From positions 1-16,449 of the forward strand of contig CAJPQU010000025.1 in NCBI GenBank assembly GCA_905372875.1: a DNA stretch of 16,449 nt. Reading direction: 5' to 3'. Shown here piece after piece: positions 1 through 7,884 of the stretch; within the stretch, counting starts at the first letter, position 1, and each line of letters opens with the position of its first letter. Position numbers and translations under genes: made by a program. The notes beneath the pieces are model-generated. The model saw only the letters and a program-made list of their open reading frames with translations, was not told where the DNA came from and ran no database searches. Origin of the DNA: an uncultured Schwartzia sp. Lineage in GTDB: Bacteria > Bacillota > Negativicutes > Selenomonadales > Selenomonadaceae.

Positions 1-374
1 CTGCCGGAGACGTGACGCTGGCGGTGGAATCGGCCTACAGTGAAGCGGCTATGCAGCTTCGCGCCCGACTCAATTATCTTTCCATGATCGTGACGCTGGC
101 GCCCCTCTTGGGCCTCTTAGGGACGATCTTCGGCATGATTGAGTCCTTTAACGTGTTTAATCTTTCGGCGGAGGAACCGCTGGCCATTACCGGCGGTATC
201 GGCGAAGCTTTGACGGCCACAGCTTTCGGCCTGTGCGTTGCCATCTTCGCTCTCGTTGTTCACACCGTTTTCGCCCAGCGCCTTGATCAGATCCTGGCGC
301 TGATGGACCGGGTCTCAGCGGTTACCATGTCGGGATTTCGGGGATCGAGCGGAGATGATGGCCATGCGGCGTGA
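1..374 (+). CDS. exbB: ExbB/TolQ/MotA-family proton channel subunit (5' truncated)
   Basis: This is the C-terminal part of an ExbB-type inner-membrane protein. With ExbD it forms the proton channel that energises TonB for outer-membrane transport. The reading frame is open to the window's left edge, with codons before the GTG at position 12, so the start and first membrane segment lie outside. Two membrane segments are visible. The first contains the family pattern TLAPLLGLLGTIFGMI. The second runs through ALTATAFGLCVAIFALVVH and is followed by a basic, amphipathic tail. The stop at 372-374 overlaps the start region of exbD, which indicates translational coupling. TolQ or MotA-like alternatives are less likely because exbD and a TonB-like gene follow directly. 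Confidence 0.9.
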   Translation, partial: AGDVTLAVESAYSEAAMQLRARLNYLSMIVTLAPLLGLLGTIFGMIESFNVFNLSAEEPLAITGGIGEALTATAFGLCVAIFALVVHTVFAQRLDQILALMDRVSAVTMSGFRGSSGDDGHAA

Positions 375-777
375 CTATCGCATCGAGAAAGAACCGACGG
401 TCGTGATCATCCCCATGATCGACATCATGCTTTTTTTATTGGTGTTCTTTATGATCAGCACCATTTATATGGTGCAGGCCAATACGCTGCCGGTGAATCT
501 TCCGGCGGCGGCCGCGGCGCGCCGCGAGACACGCCCGCACATCGTGGCCATCACGGTGCAGGCGGACGGAACGATTCAGTACGAGCGGGATGCGGTGCGG
601 CCGCCGGAGCTCTCTCCCCATGTCCGTCAGGCCTTAGCCAATGACGCGGAAACGATCTTTGTCCTCCGGGGCGATAAGCAGGCAACTTACGAAAATATTG
701 TGGCGGTGCTGGATGTGCTGAAACAGTGCGGGGCTCGTCATGTTTCCATCGCGACGGAGCGCAAGGGGGGGCAGTAA
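364..777 (+). CDS. exbD: ExbD/TolR-family biopolymer transport protein
   Basis: This is the ExbD subunit of the TonB energiser, about 137 residues with one N-terminal membrane helix and a periplasmic domain. The helix contains PMIDIMLFLLVFFM. Asp20 in it corresponds to the proton-carrying aspartate of the family (Asp25 in E. coli ExbD). The C-terminal part (ADGTIQYERD, then ETIFVLRGDKQATYENIVAVLDVLKQ) fits the ExbD/TolR fold. ATG codons occur at 355, 358 and 364. I prefer 364 because GGAG at 351-354 then has a normal spacing and the protein starts with the usual short basic tail. The gene overlaps the end of exbB and stops one base before the TonB-like gene. Confidence 0.92.
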   Translation: MRRDYRIEKEPTVVIIPMIDIMLFLLVFFMISTIYMVQANTLPVNLPAAAAARRETRPHIVAITVQADGTIQYERDAVRPPELSPHVRQALANDAETIFVLRGDKQATYENIVAVLDVLKQCGARHVSIATERKGGQ

Positions 778-778
778 T

Positions 779-1459
779 ATGAATTACCCCAGCCACTGGC
801 GCTTGGCGTACTTCCTGGCATTCTTCTTTCACTTAGGGGCGTGGCTCTTTGTCAGTCTGGCCCTGCCGCATTTGACTCTGTCGCTGCCCCAACCGGAACC
901 GGTGCAGGAAATCGAGTGGACGGCGGATCTTCCCCCCGGCGCGGGAGATCCCGATTTGCCGCCCAGCGAAGATACCGCCGCCGGACTTCCTTCACCGACA
1001 GAGGCGGTGGCCGAAGCGGATGACACCGCGTCACTCCCCGAAGATGATGCGCCGCCCCTTGAGGAAGAGACCCCCATCGTGGCGGAAGACGCTGCGTCGG
1101 CCATCGCCCAGCTCAAGAAAACGGAAGAAGAAGGGAAGGACGATGGCAAAGGGCATACCATCATCATCCGCAGCGGCGGAGGCGGTGGACAGCAGATGGG
1201 TGAGAACGCCAAGCTGATCAAACCCTTTTACCCTGCTCCCGGCGTGGTGTCCTTCGGCGGGCGAGTGAGCGTTTCGGCGCGCATCGGGAAGGACGGCCGG
1301 ATCAAGGAGACGAAGATCATGGTTACATCGGGACGTCCCTTAGTGGACGCGGTGGCCATGTCCTGCGCCCGTAAATGGGTATATAAACCTGCTACCGATC
1401 ATCACGGCCAGCCTATGGAGTGCAACGCCATCATCAGTATCCCCTTTTCCCGCCACTGA
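779..1459 (+). CDS. tonB: TonB-family energy transducer
   Basis: This is a TonB-like protein of 226 residues that carries energy from ExbB/ExbD to outer-membrane receptors. Residues about 8-28 form the single membrane anchor. It includes His18 in the run FFFHLG, placed like the functional His20 of E. coli TonB. Residues about 35-120 are a Pro-, Glu- and Asp-rich periplasmic linker, acidic rather than the usual Lys-Pro/Glu-Pro repeats. A run of five glycines (about residue 134) leads into the C-terminal TonB domain (about 145-226), which has GKDGRIKETKIMVTSGRPLVD and RKWVYKPA. The start at 779 follows a strong AAGGGGGG at 763-770. An upstream in-frame ATG at 740 lies inside exbD and is unlikely. 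No receptor gene is in the window, so the substrate is unknown; the iron genes downstream make iron plausible. Confidence 0.9.
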   Translation: MNYPSHWRLAYFLAFFFHLGAWLFVSLALPHLTLSLPQPEPVQEIEWTADLPPGAGDPDLPPSEDTAAGLPSPTEAVAEADDTASLPEDDAPPLEEETPIVAEDAASAIAQLKKTEEEGKDDGKGHTIIIRSGGGGGQQMGENAKLIKPFYPAPGVVSFGGRVSVSARIGKDGRIKETKIMVTSGRPLVDAVAMSCARKWVYKPATDHHGQPMECNAIISIPFSRH

Positions 1460-1579
1460 TGGGCAAGATGTTTTTCTCCGGCAGGAGATTGCTGGGAAGA
1501 GGTTTTGGGGACGGGGCGGTTCGGACGCAACGATTGAGAATGAAAACAGCTCATGATAGGGAAAGGAGCGAACGGATAG

Positions 1580-2776
1580 ATGCGCTTTTTATTTAGCTTC
1601 CTGCTGGCCGTCTTCTGCTTTTTGCCTGTTTCTCCGGCTCTGGCCGCGCAGACGTGGCAGCAGGTGGGGGAGCATATCCATCAAGCCACGGCGGCGGCGA
1701 TGGAGCTCTACGCAGCGGGAGACGTAGCCGGGGCCAAGAAGGGAATCAATGACGTATACTACGCCATTTACGAAAAAGACGGATTGGAAATGGCCGTCCG
1801 CAATACGGTGGCGGCGAAAAACGCCAATATGACCGAGTATCAGTTCAATAAGCTGAAAAAGGCTATGACCGACGGCAAGTCGGTACAGGAAGTGCAGGCC
1901 GAGGCGGACAAGGTCCTGGAGATGATTGATTTTGATATCGGGATTCTGTCCCGAAACGGCGGTCCTTCCGGCGGCTGGGCCTCTTTCTGGCCGGCTTTCG
2001 TCATTTTGCTTCGCGAAGGCGTGGAGGCGATTCTGGTTTTGGTGGCCATCATCGCTTACCTCGGCCGGGCGGGACATGAGAAGTATCTCAGCACCGTCTA
2101 TAACTGGGCCATCGCCGGGATTGTGGCCAGCTTTATCACGGCTTACATCTGCTCGGTGCTCTTAGAGTCGGCGGAGACCGGCGCCAGCCGCGAGACGATC
2201 GAGGGCTTCACGGCGCTGACGGCGGTGGTGGTGCTCCTTTCCACCAGCGCATGGATGGGCAGCAAGGCCCAGGGGGACGCTTGGAAGAAGTACATTGAGG
2301 GCATGGTGGGGAGCACCATTTCCACCGGGAAACTTCGGGCCTTGGGCTTTGCCGCTTTTCTGGCGGTTTATCGCGAGGGAGCGGAGGTTGTTCTCTTCTA
2401 TCAGGCGCTCTTCAATAACGCGTCTGGAGATATTGAGATGATTTGGTTGGGCTTCGCCGCCGGGTGCGCGGTGCTGGCAATTCTCTTCTTCCTCATGCAG
2501 ACGGGGGCGCTCCGCATCCCGCTGCGTCCGTTCTTCTTAGGCACCAGCCTTCTCATGTTCCTCCTTGCCGTTAGCTTTACCGGCGGCGGCATCGAAGCAC
2601 TCCAGGAGGCAGAGATGGTCAGCATGACCCTCGTGCGGGGGATTCCCGTGCCCACCATCGATCTCCTGGGCATTTACCCCACTTATGAAACGCTGATTCC
2701 GCAGCTCGTTTTAGTGCTGGCGGCGGTGATCGCGGTTTTCTATAAGAGGCAGTCGGGCAAAGCCTCGGCAGCCTGA
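1580..2776 (+). CDS. FTR1-family iron permease
   Basis: This is an FTR1/EfeU-type iron permease of 398 residues in the cytoplasmic membrane. It has an N-terminal signal peptide (about 1-22, ending SPALA) and a periplasmic domain of roughly 110 residues. About seven membrane segments follow. Two carry the diagnostic iron-binding motifs, REGVE at 145-149 and REGAE at 265-269. The extra extracytoplasmic N-terminal domain is common in bacterial members working with P19-like proteins. GAAAGGAG at 1561-1568 precedes the ATG. A 120-bp gap separates it from tonB and may hold the operon promoter, though I could not identify a convincing one. The next gene encodes the usual partner, P19. The family moves ferric or ferrous iron depending on the redox partner; which one applies here cannot be read from the sequence. 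Confidence 0.93.
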   Translation: MRFLFSFLLAVFCFLPVSPALAAQTWQQVGEHIHQATAAAMELYAAGDVAGAKKGINDVYYAIYEKDGLEMAVRNTVAAKNANMTEYQFNKLKKAMTDGKSVQEVQAEADKVLEMIDFDIGILSRNGGPSGGWASFWPAFVILLREGVEAILVLVAIIAYLGRAGHEKYLSTVYNWAIAGIVASFITAYICSVLLESAETGASRETIEGFTALTAVVVLLSTSAWMGSKAQGDAWKKYIEGMVGSTISTGKLRALGFAAFLAVYREGAEVVLFYQALFNNASGDIEMIWLGFAAGCAVLAILFFLMQTGALRIPLRPFFLGTSLLMFLLAVSFTGGGIEALQEAEMVSMTLVRGIPVPTIDLLGIYPTYETLIPQLVLVLAAVIAVFYKRQSGKASAA

Positions 2777-2808
2777 TATCAATAATTTTATTAGGGAGGG
2801 TTCTATTT

Positions 2809-3378
2809 ATGAAGATTTTTGGTCTCAAGAAACTCAAGATGGCTCTGGCCATCGGAGCGTGCGCGGCGGCGCTGACGGGATTTTCTGCTCCGGCACAGGC
2901 GGCGGGCTTCCAGGAATATCCTATCGGGGATACCCAGGAGGATACGACGAACCATTTCAACGTGGCGCTGGTTTACTTCCAGCCGATCGAGATGCTGCCC
3001 GCGGGCATGATGCTCAGCCCGGATCAGTCCGATATCCACATTGAGACGGACATCCACGCGACGGAAGGCAACGACACGGGCTTCGGCGTGGGCGAGTGGA
3101 TTCCCTATCTGACGGTTCACTACAAATTCACGAAGCGGGAGACGGGCGAAAGCCTTGAGGGCGTCTTCATGCCGATGAACGCCGACGACGGCCCTCACTA
3201 CGGCGCGAACGTCAAGATGCTGGGCGCCGGCACCTATGACTGCGATTTCTACATCGACAGCCCGCTTCGTATGAACTACGGTCTGCACGTCGATAAGGAA
3301 ACGGGGGTCAAAGGCCGCCTCTGGGAAGAGCCGGTTCACATGCACTGGGTCTTTGAGTACGTTCCCCGGCACTGGTAA
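2809..3378 (+). CDS. Periplasmic iron-transport protein, P19/Tp34 family
   Basis: This is a periplasmic P19/FetP/Tp34-family protein of 189 residues. Homologues bind copper and iron and deliver iron to an FTR1 permease. A signal peptide (about 1-30, ending APAQA) is followed by a compact beta domain. It carries the family's conserved stretches: DIHIETDIHA with His77 and His83, GVGEWIPYLTVHY with His104, MPMNADDGPHYGANVKM with Met121, Met123 and His130, and GLHVDKETG with His160. These His and Met residues are the candidate metal ligands. AGGGAGGG at 2793-2800, 8 bases before the ATG, is one of the strongest SD sites in the window and suits an abundant binding protein. Two RNA-hairpin candidates follow the stop. 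Confidence 0.95.
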   Translation: MKIFGLKKLKMALAIGACAAALTGFSAPAQAAGFQEYPIGDTQEDTTNHFNVALVYFQPIEMLPAGMMLSPDQSDIHIETDIHATEGNDTGFGVGEWIPYLTVHYKFTKRETGESLEGVFMPMNADDGPHYGANVKMLGAGTYDCDFYIDSPLRMNYGLHVDKETGVKGRLWEEPVHMHWVFEYVPRHW

Positions 3379-3397
3379 TACGGTAACTGAACGAGGC

Positions 3398-3426
3398 CGG
3401 ACGGGCGGCGGTGCCGCCCTAGTCCG
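3398..3426 (+). promoter_or_regulatory. Strong GC hairpin after the P19 gene
   Basis: A near-perfect inverted repeat lies 20 bases after the P19 stop. GGGCGGC (3403-3409) pairs with GCCGCCC (3413-3419) across a GGT loop. CGGAC (3398-3402) pairs with GTCCG (3422-3426), with a TA bulge on the right arm. No T-run follows, so it is not a classic terminator by itself. Such structures often block 3' exonucleases and stabilise the upstream message; that role is inferred. Confidence 0.55.
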
Positions 3427-3447
3427 CGCCCGCGGATGAATGGGAAG

Positions 3448-3498
3448 TGGAGAGTGACGGGGGAAAGCCTTGGGCTTTATTCGTCGCCCTCCATTTTT
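3448..3498 (+). terminator. Probable intrinsic terminator or attenuator within the iron operon
   Basis: A long imperfect hairpin is closed by AAAGCC (3464-3469) and GGCTTT (3472-3477). Further pairing comes from GACG with CGTC and from TGGAG (3448-3452) with CTCCA (3489-3493), and TTTTT follows at 3494-3498. It lies between P19 and the DUF2318 gene, whose SD site follows about 15 bases later. A partial terminator here would give more P19 than downstream membrane proteins. The internal loop of the stem weakens the call. Confidence 0.55.
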
Positions 3499-3521
3499 CC
3501 ATACATTAAGGACGGAGGCTT

Positions 3522-4778
3522 ATGATACAGTTATTTTTGCGGCAAATGATCCCGGCCATGGAGCAGGGGGTCATGCTGACTGTGCCGCTGGCTATTTTGC
3601 TGGCGCTCCTCTCCAGCTTGTCTTACCCCGAGTTTCGGCGTAAGTTCTGGCGGGCCATGAAGTGGGGGATATTCGTATCGCTCTTCTTCGCGGCAGTCAA
3701 GACCGGGACGCGGCAGGCCGTGAGCCGGGAGGGCTTTGAAGGTGTGGCCATCTTTGCGTCCCTTTTGAGCGAGATATCGCTCCTGGCGCTCCTCTCTCGC
3801 CCGTCGGCAGCGGTGGCCCGGGCGCGGCTCATCGGCATCGCGTCTGTGGTATTGGTGATTTCCCTTTGGGCGTATCACGGGCTGGAGCTGTGGCTCATGC
3901 CGGTGAGCATCGCCATCGCCGCCACGGGAGAATTTTTCACGCTGGATGTGCTGGTGAAATCCTTGGGTTACGGCAGCGGACTGCTCTTGGGCTTTTTGAG
4001 CGGCTATCTCGTCTACAAAGCGTCCGCGGCACTTTTCTACGGACGGCTCCTCTTCGTTTACGCGGTGCAGATCACTGGCTGCATCGTGCAGCAGGGCATC
4101 TATCTCATTCAGATCATGATGATTCGCCACATCGTGAGTGGAGCGGCATTGATGGGGGTCATGGCGCCCCTCATCGACAATCAGCGCCTCGTCATCTTCC
4201 TGATCTTCTTCGTCACCTTAGTGGTGCCGGTGACCCAGTTCCTTCAGCCGAAGCCGGTGCGTCCGGCGGAGGCCAATCCCGCGCAGTACCGTAAGCTCTT
4301 AGCGGCGGCGAAGCATAAGCTGCGCTGGGGGAGCGGCGTAGTCGCCTCCCTGGTGGTGATGGTGCTCTTATCGAGCTTTGGCTACAGCTTCGCGAACAAA
4401 AAGGAAGAGCTGGTTCCCGCCGTGCCCATTCAGGCCGAAGCAGGATACGTTCGGGTGCCCCTCGAAGACGTCAACGACGGGCATCTTCATCGCTACGTTT
4501 ATCGTACGGAAAATTCCACGATGGTGCGCTTCATCATCATCAAAAAGGGCGGCTCCGCTTACGGCGTAGGCCTTGATGCCTGTGAGGTCTGCGGGCCTAC
4601 GGGCTACTATGAGCGGGACGACCAGGTCATCTGCAAGCTGTGCGACGTGATCATGAACAAGGCAACCATCGGTATGCCGGGGGGCTGCAATCCGGTGCCG
4701 GTGAAGTACGATGTGGACAGCGGGACCATCCGCATCGAGCAGTCGATCTTAGAAAAAGAAGCGAAACGGTTCCGGTGA
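3522..4778 (+). CDS. DUF2318 (Fe-S-containing) membrane protein
   Basis: This is a 418-residue membrane protein of the DUF2318 family, found beside FTR1/P19 genes in Campylobacter-type iron loci. Residues about 15-290 contain roughly eight hydrophobic segments. The remaining ~125 residues form an extracytoplasmic domain with the family's cysteine pattern: C354-x2-C357, C371-x2-C374 and C389 in GGCNP. A His-rich turn (GHLHRYVYR) lies before it. The cysteines could bind an iron-sulfur cluster or another metal and pass electrons to P19-bound iron; the exact cofactor is unproven. GGAGG upstream supports the ATG at 3522. The stop is 16 bases before the first ABC permease gene. Context suggests it belongs to the same uptake complex. 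Confidence 0.88.
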   Translation: MIQLFLRQMIPAMEQGVMLTVPLAILLALLSSLSYPEFRRKFWRAMKWGIFVSLFFAAVKTGTRQAVSREGFEGVAIFASLLSEISLLALLSRPSAAVARARLIGIASVVLVISLWAYHGLELWLMPVSIAIAATGEFFTLDVLVKSLGYGSGLLLGFLSGYLVYKASAALFYGRLLFVYAVQITGCIVQQGIYLIQIMMIRHIVSGAALMGVMAPLIDNQRLVIFLIFFVTLVVPVTQFLQPKPVRPAEANPAQYRKLLAAAKHKLRWGSGVVASLVVMVLLSSFGYSFANKKEELVPAVPIQAEAGYVRVPLEDVNDGHLHRYVYRTENSTMVRFIIIKKGGSAYGVGLDACEVCGPTGYYERDDQVICKLCDVIMNKATIGMPGGCNPVPVKYDVDSGTIRIEQSILEKEAKRFR

Positions 4779-4794
4779 GAAAGGGGGCAGCATT

Positions 4795-6072
4795 TTGTTC
4801 TGGCAAATGGTAAAAGGGGCGCTGCTCCGGCAGAAGGGCCGCTTCCTGCTCATCGCCCTCACGGTGGCGCTGGGGGTCTCTCTGGCGACGGCCATGCTCG
4901 ACGTGGCCTTTGACGTGGGGGACAAGGTCAATCAGGAGCTGAAAGCCTACGGGGCGAATATTACCGTGACGCCGCGCACCCAGCGGATATTAAAGGACGT
5001 CTACGGTCTTTCCGATCGGGCCGGTCATCGTGATTATCTTCGGGAGCAGGATTTGGGGAACATCAAGACCATCTTCTGGACGAACAATATTGTGGCCTTT
5101 GCGCCGTCGCTGGAAGAGACCCTCACCCTCGCCGACGGTACGGAGGCCCCTCTCGTAGGGACCTGGTTTGAAAATACCCTGACGCTTCCCACGGGAGAGA
5201 CGACCACCACCGGCGTAAAGGAAATGAAATCCTGGTGGCAGGTGGAAGGCAGCTGGCCCCAGGACGGCGGCGACGCCGTTATGGTAGGCAAAAAGTTAGC
5301 CGCGAAGTTAGGCGTAAAGCCCGGCGATACGATTGTCGGGAAGGACGCGGCGGGGCGCGACAAGACCCTGACCGTCTGCGGCATCGTCAGCGGCGGCGGG
5401 GCAGAGGAAGATCAAATCGTCGCGCCGCTGGCGTTGGCCCAGGCACTCACCGACCGTGCCGGGCGGGTGTCTTCCGTGGAGGTCAGTGCCATCACCACGC
5501 CGGAGAACGATCTGGCCCGCAAGGCGGCGGCCAATCCCAAGGCCCTCTCCCAGCGGGAATACGATATCTGGTACTGCACTGCGTACGTCGGTTCCATCGC
5601 CTTTCAGATCGAGGAAGTGATTCCCGGCTCGGTGGCCCGGCCGGTGCGGCAGATCGCGGAATCGGAAGGCAAGATCTTGGATAAGACGCAGCTGCTGATG
5701 CTCCTCATCACGGTCTTGAGTCTCCTCTCTTCAGCCCTTGGGGTATCGAACCTCATCAGCGCCAACGTCATGGAGCGCAGCCGGGAATTGGGGCTGCTCA
5801 AGGCATTGGGGGCCTCGAATTTAGCCGTATCCCTTTTAGTCCTGGCGGAGCTTTTCGCGGCGGGTCTTGTGGGCGGTGTCGCGGGTTACTTTGCCGGGCT
5901 GGGATTCGCCCAGCTCATCGGCGAGACGGTGTTCGGTTCGGGGATTGCGGTCAATCTTCTGGTCATCCCCGTGGTGGCTGTGCTCTTGACTCTGGTGCTT
6001 TTGGGCGGCAGCATCCCCGCCATCCGGCTCCTCTTGTCGCTGCAACCGGCGGAAGTTCTTCATGGCAGGTGA
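4795..6072 (+). CDS. FtsX/MacB-type ABC transporter permease 1
   Basis: This is an ABC permease of the MacB/FtsX type, 425 residues. Membrane segment 1 is at about 17-37. A large extracytoplasmic MacB-like domain (about 38-295) follows, then three C-terminal segments at about 300-320, 348-372 and 385-407. The loop after the second segment has ERSRELGLLKALGAS, the coupling-helix pattern that meets the ATPase. The start appears to be TTG at 4795, because AAGGGGG at 4781-4787 is 7 bases before it. The next ATG, at 4807, would be 19 bases away. Such transporters usually drive mechanical work on periplasmic substrates rather than import solutes. The next two genes supply the paralogous partner and the ATPase. 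The substrate is unknown; the context is periplasmic iron handling. Confidence 0.92.
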   Translation: MFWQMVKGALLRQKGRFLLIALTVALGVSLATAMLDVAFDVGDKVNQELKAYGANITVTPRTQRILKDVYGLSDRAGHRDYLREQDLGNIKTIFWTNNIVAFAPSLEETLTLADGTEAPLVGTWFENTLTLPTGETTTTGVKEMKSWWQVEGSWPQDGGDAVMVGKKLAAKLGVKPGDTIVGKDAAGRDKTLTVCGIVSGGGAEEDQIVAPLALAQALTDRAGRVSSVEVSAITTPENDLARKAAANPKALSQREYDIWYCTAYVGSIAFQIEEVIPGSVARPVRQIAESEGKILDKTQLLMLLITVLSLLSSALGVSNLISANVMERSRELGLLKALGASNLAVSLLVLAELFAAGLVGGVAGYFAGLGFAQLIGETVFGSGIAVNLLVIPVVAVLLTLVLLGGSIPAIRLLLSLQPAEVLHGR

Positions 6073-6078
6073 TACGTA

Positions 6079-7209
6079 ATGGCGAAATTTAAAATGTTTT
6101 TGGTGATGGTCCTCTCCTCCATGACGCGGCGCAAGGCCCGCCTCTTTATCACCCTGTTGGCGGTGGCCATCGGCGCTACCATTATTTCCGGGATGATCAC
6201 CGTCTATCAGGAAGTGCCGGCTCAGATGGGACGGGCGTTTCGCGCTTACGGGGCGAATCTCCTGATTCTGCCGACGGGGGAAAGGGACAGCCTGCCCCAG
6301 GAGGAAATGAGCAAGGTGCGAAAGGCGCTGGCCGGCTACGAGATCGTCGGCGCGACCCCCTTCCTCTACGACACTTTGGCCGTCAATAAACAGCCGGTCA
6401 TCGTGGGGGGGACGGATTTCGGGGAGCTGCAAAAAGTCAGCCCTTACTGGCAAATTGAAGGCGCGTATCCCGCCGAAGGGCAGAGGGAGATTCTTTTGGG
6501 AGCGGAATTTGCCCAGCAGTTAGGGGTAAAGGTCGGACAGACCGTGACCCTGAGTGCCGGAGAAGGAAAGCGGGTATCGAACTTCACCATTTCCGGCATC
6601 GTCCGCACCGGCGGGAAGGAAGAGCAGTTAGCCTACGTGGACCTCGCCCGCCTTCAGCAGATCACCGAGCATCCTGGGGTCATCAGCCTCGCTCAGCTCA
6701 GTATCGTGGCGGACGGTGAGAAGTTGGACGCCGTGACCGGTCTCATTGCCAAGGATGCTCCGGAAGTTGTTCCGCAGCCGGTGAAGCAGATCGCTCATGC
6801 CGAGGGAACGGTGCTGGGTAAACTCCAGGCGTTGGTCTTTTTGGTGACCATCGTAGTGCTGGTTTTGACCCTCATCTGCGTCAGCACTACTATGATGGCT
6901 GTGGTGACGGAGCGCCGCAAGGAAATCGGCCTGAAAAAAGCCTTGGGGGCGGACAATCGGGATATTGTGCTGGAATTTTTAGGGAACGGCTGCCTTTTAG
7001 GGGCGTTTGGCGGCGTGATCGGCGCAGGACTGGGCTTTTTGTTCGCTCAGAGCGTCAGCCTTCACGTCTTTGGGCGAGGGATCGAATTTTCGCCCCCGAT
7101 CGCCATCTTTTCCCTGATTTTGTCTGTGGTGGTCACCGGGCTGGCCAGCCTGGTGCCGGTGCGTATCGCTACTCAGGTAGACCCGGCCATCGTGCTGCGG
7201 GGCGAGTGA
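6079..7209 (+). CDS. FtsX/MacB-type ABC transporter permease 2
   Basis: This is the second MacB/FtsX-type permease, 376 residues, a paralogue of the gene 6 bases upstream. Membrane segment 1 is at about 22-42. The three C-terminal segments are at about 253-275, 304-326 and 341-362. ERRKEIGLKKALGA is the ATPase-coupling pattern. Shared landmarks with permease 1 include the AYGAN motif just after the first helix and the VKQIA/VRQIAE stretch before the second, so the pair probably forms a heterodimer. The extracytoplasmic domain (about 43-250) is shorter than in permease 1. The ATG at 6079 is preceded by an AGGTGA that overlaps the stop of permease 1. The stop is 10 bases before the ATPase gene. 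Confidence 0.93.
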   Translation: MAKFKMFLVMVLSSMTRRKARLFITLLAVAIGATIISGMITVYQEVPAQMGRAFRAYGANLLILPTGERDSLPQEEMSKVRKALAGYEIVGATPFLYDTLAVNKQPVIVGGTDFGELQKVSPYWQIEGAYPAEGQREILLGAEFAQQLGVKVGQTVTLSAGEGKRVSNFTISGIVRTGGKEEQLAYVDLARLQQITEHPGVISLAQLSIVADGEKLDAVTGLIAKDAPEVVPQPVKQIAHAEGTVLGKLQALVFLVTIVVLVLTLICVSTTMMAVVTERRKEIGLKKALGADNRDIVLEFLGNGCLLGAFGGVIGAGLGFLFAQSVSLHVFGRGIEFSPPIAIFSLILSVVVTGLASLVPVRIATQVDPAIVLRGE

Positions 7210-7219
7210 GGAGGAGCTT

Positions 7220-7870
7220 ATGAGCCTGTTAAAATTGGAAAACGTGACAATGGACTATAACGGCAAGGTTAAGGCGTTGGACAACGTCAACCTCACCGTG
7301 GAATCCGGAGACTGGCTGGCCATTATGGGGCCCTCTGGGTCGGGCAAGACGACGCTGATGAACATCATCGGCTGCATGGATACGCCGACTTCGGGGACGG
7401 TGGTTTTAGACGGCATTGATCTGACCCAGGCCACGCGCCCGGAACTTACCCGGGTGCGCCGGGATAAAATCGGCATCGTGTTTCAGCAGTTCCACATGGT
7501 TCCCTATCTGACCGCCGTGGAAAACGTCATGGTGGCCCAGTATTACCACAGTATGCCGGATCGGGAGGAAGCGCTGGCGGCTTTGGAGCGGGTGGGGCTT
7601 CGGGATCGTGCCGACCATCTTCCCAGCCAGCTTTCAGGGGGCGAGCAGCAGCGCGTCTGCATTGCCCGCGCCCTCATCAATTATCCAGTGCTGATCTTGG
7701 CTGACGAGCCTACAGGTAATTTGGACGAGGCCAATCAACAGCTGGTCATGAAGATCTTTCATGAACTCCACGATGAAGGCCATACCATCCTGACCGTCAC
7801 CCATTCGTCGGAAGTGGGGGCCGAAGCGGAGCACTCCATCATCTTAGAACACGGGCGCATTAAATCATGA
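7220..7870 (+). CDS. ABC transporter ATP-binding protein (MacB/LolD type)
   Basis: This is a 216-residue nucleotide-binding subunit that powers the two preceding permeases. All motifs are intact: Walker A GPSGSGKTT at 37-45, Q-loop around Gln89-Gln90, signature LSGGEQQR at 138-145, Walker B VLILADEPTG at 157-166 with D-loop GNLDEAN, and the switch histidine in LTVTHSSE (His195). The length and LolD/MacB-like sequence match the FtsX-type permeases. The start at 7220 follows a GAGGAG SD site. The stop overlaps an ATG at 7867 (ATGA), although I prefer the next ATG as start of the lipoprotein gene. Confidence 0.96.
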   Translation: MSLLKLENVTMDYNGKVKALDNVNLTVESGDWLAIMGPSGSGKTTLMNIIGCMDTPTSGTVVLDGIDLTQATRPELTRVRRDKIGIVFQQFHMVPYLTAVENVMVAQYYHSMPDREEALAALERVGLRDRADHLPSQLSGGEQQRVCIARALINYPVLILADEPTGNLDEANQQLVMKIFHELHDEGHTILTVTHSSEVGAEAEHSIILEHGRIKS

Positions 7871-7884
7871 GGAAGGGAATTACG

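Noticed and set aside
1475..1488. Small hairpin TCTCC-GGCA-GGAGA after tonB as a terminator
   Set aside because: The stem is only 5 bp and the T-run is on its 5' side, so it does not form a rho-independent terminator on the + strand, and no minus-strand gene needs one.
1532..1560. Possible Fur box or promoter before the FTR1 gene
   Set aside because: GAGAATGAAAA (1536-1546) resembles one half of a Fur box, but the other half does not match. TTGAGA at 1534 has no -10 at proper spacing. Iron regulation is plausible but not shown by the sequence.
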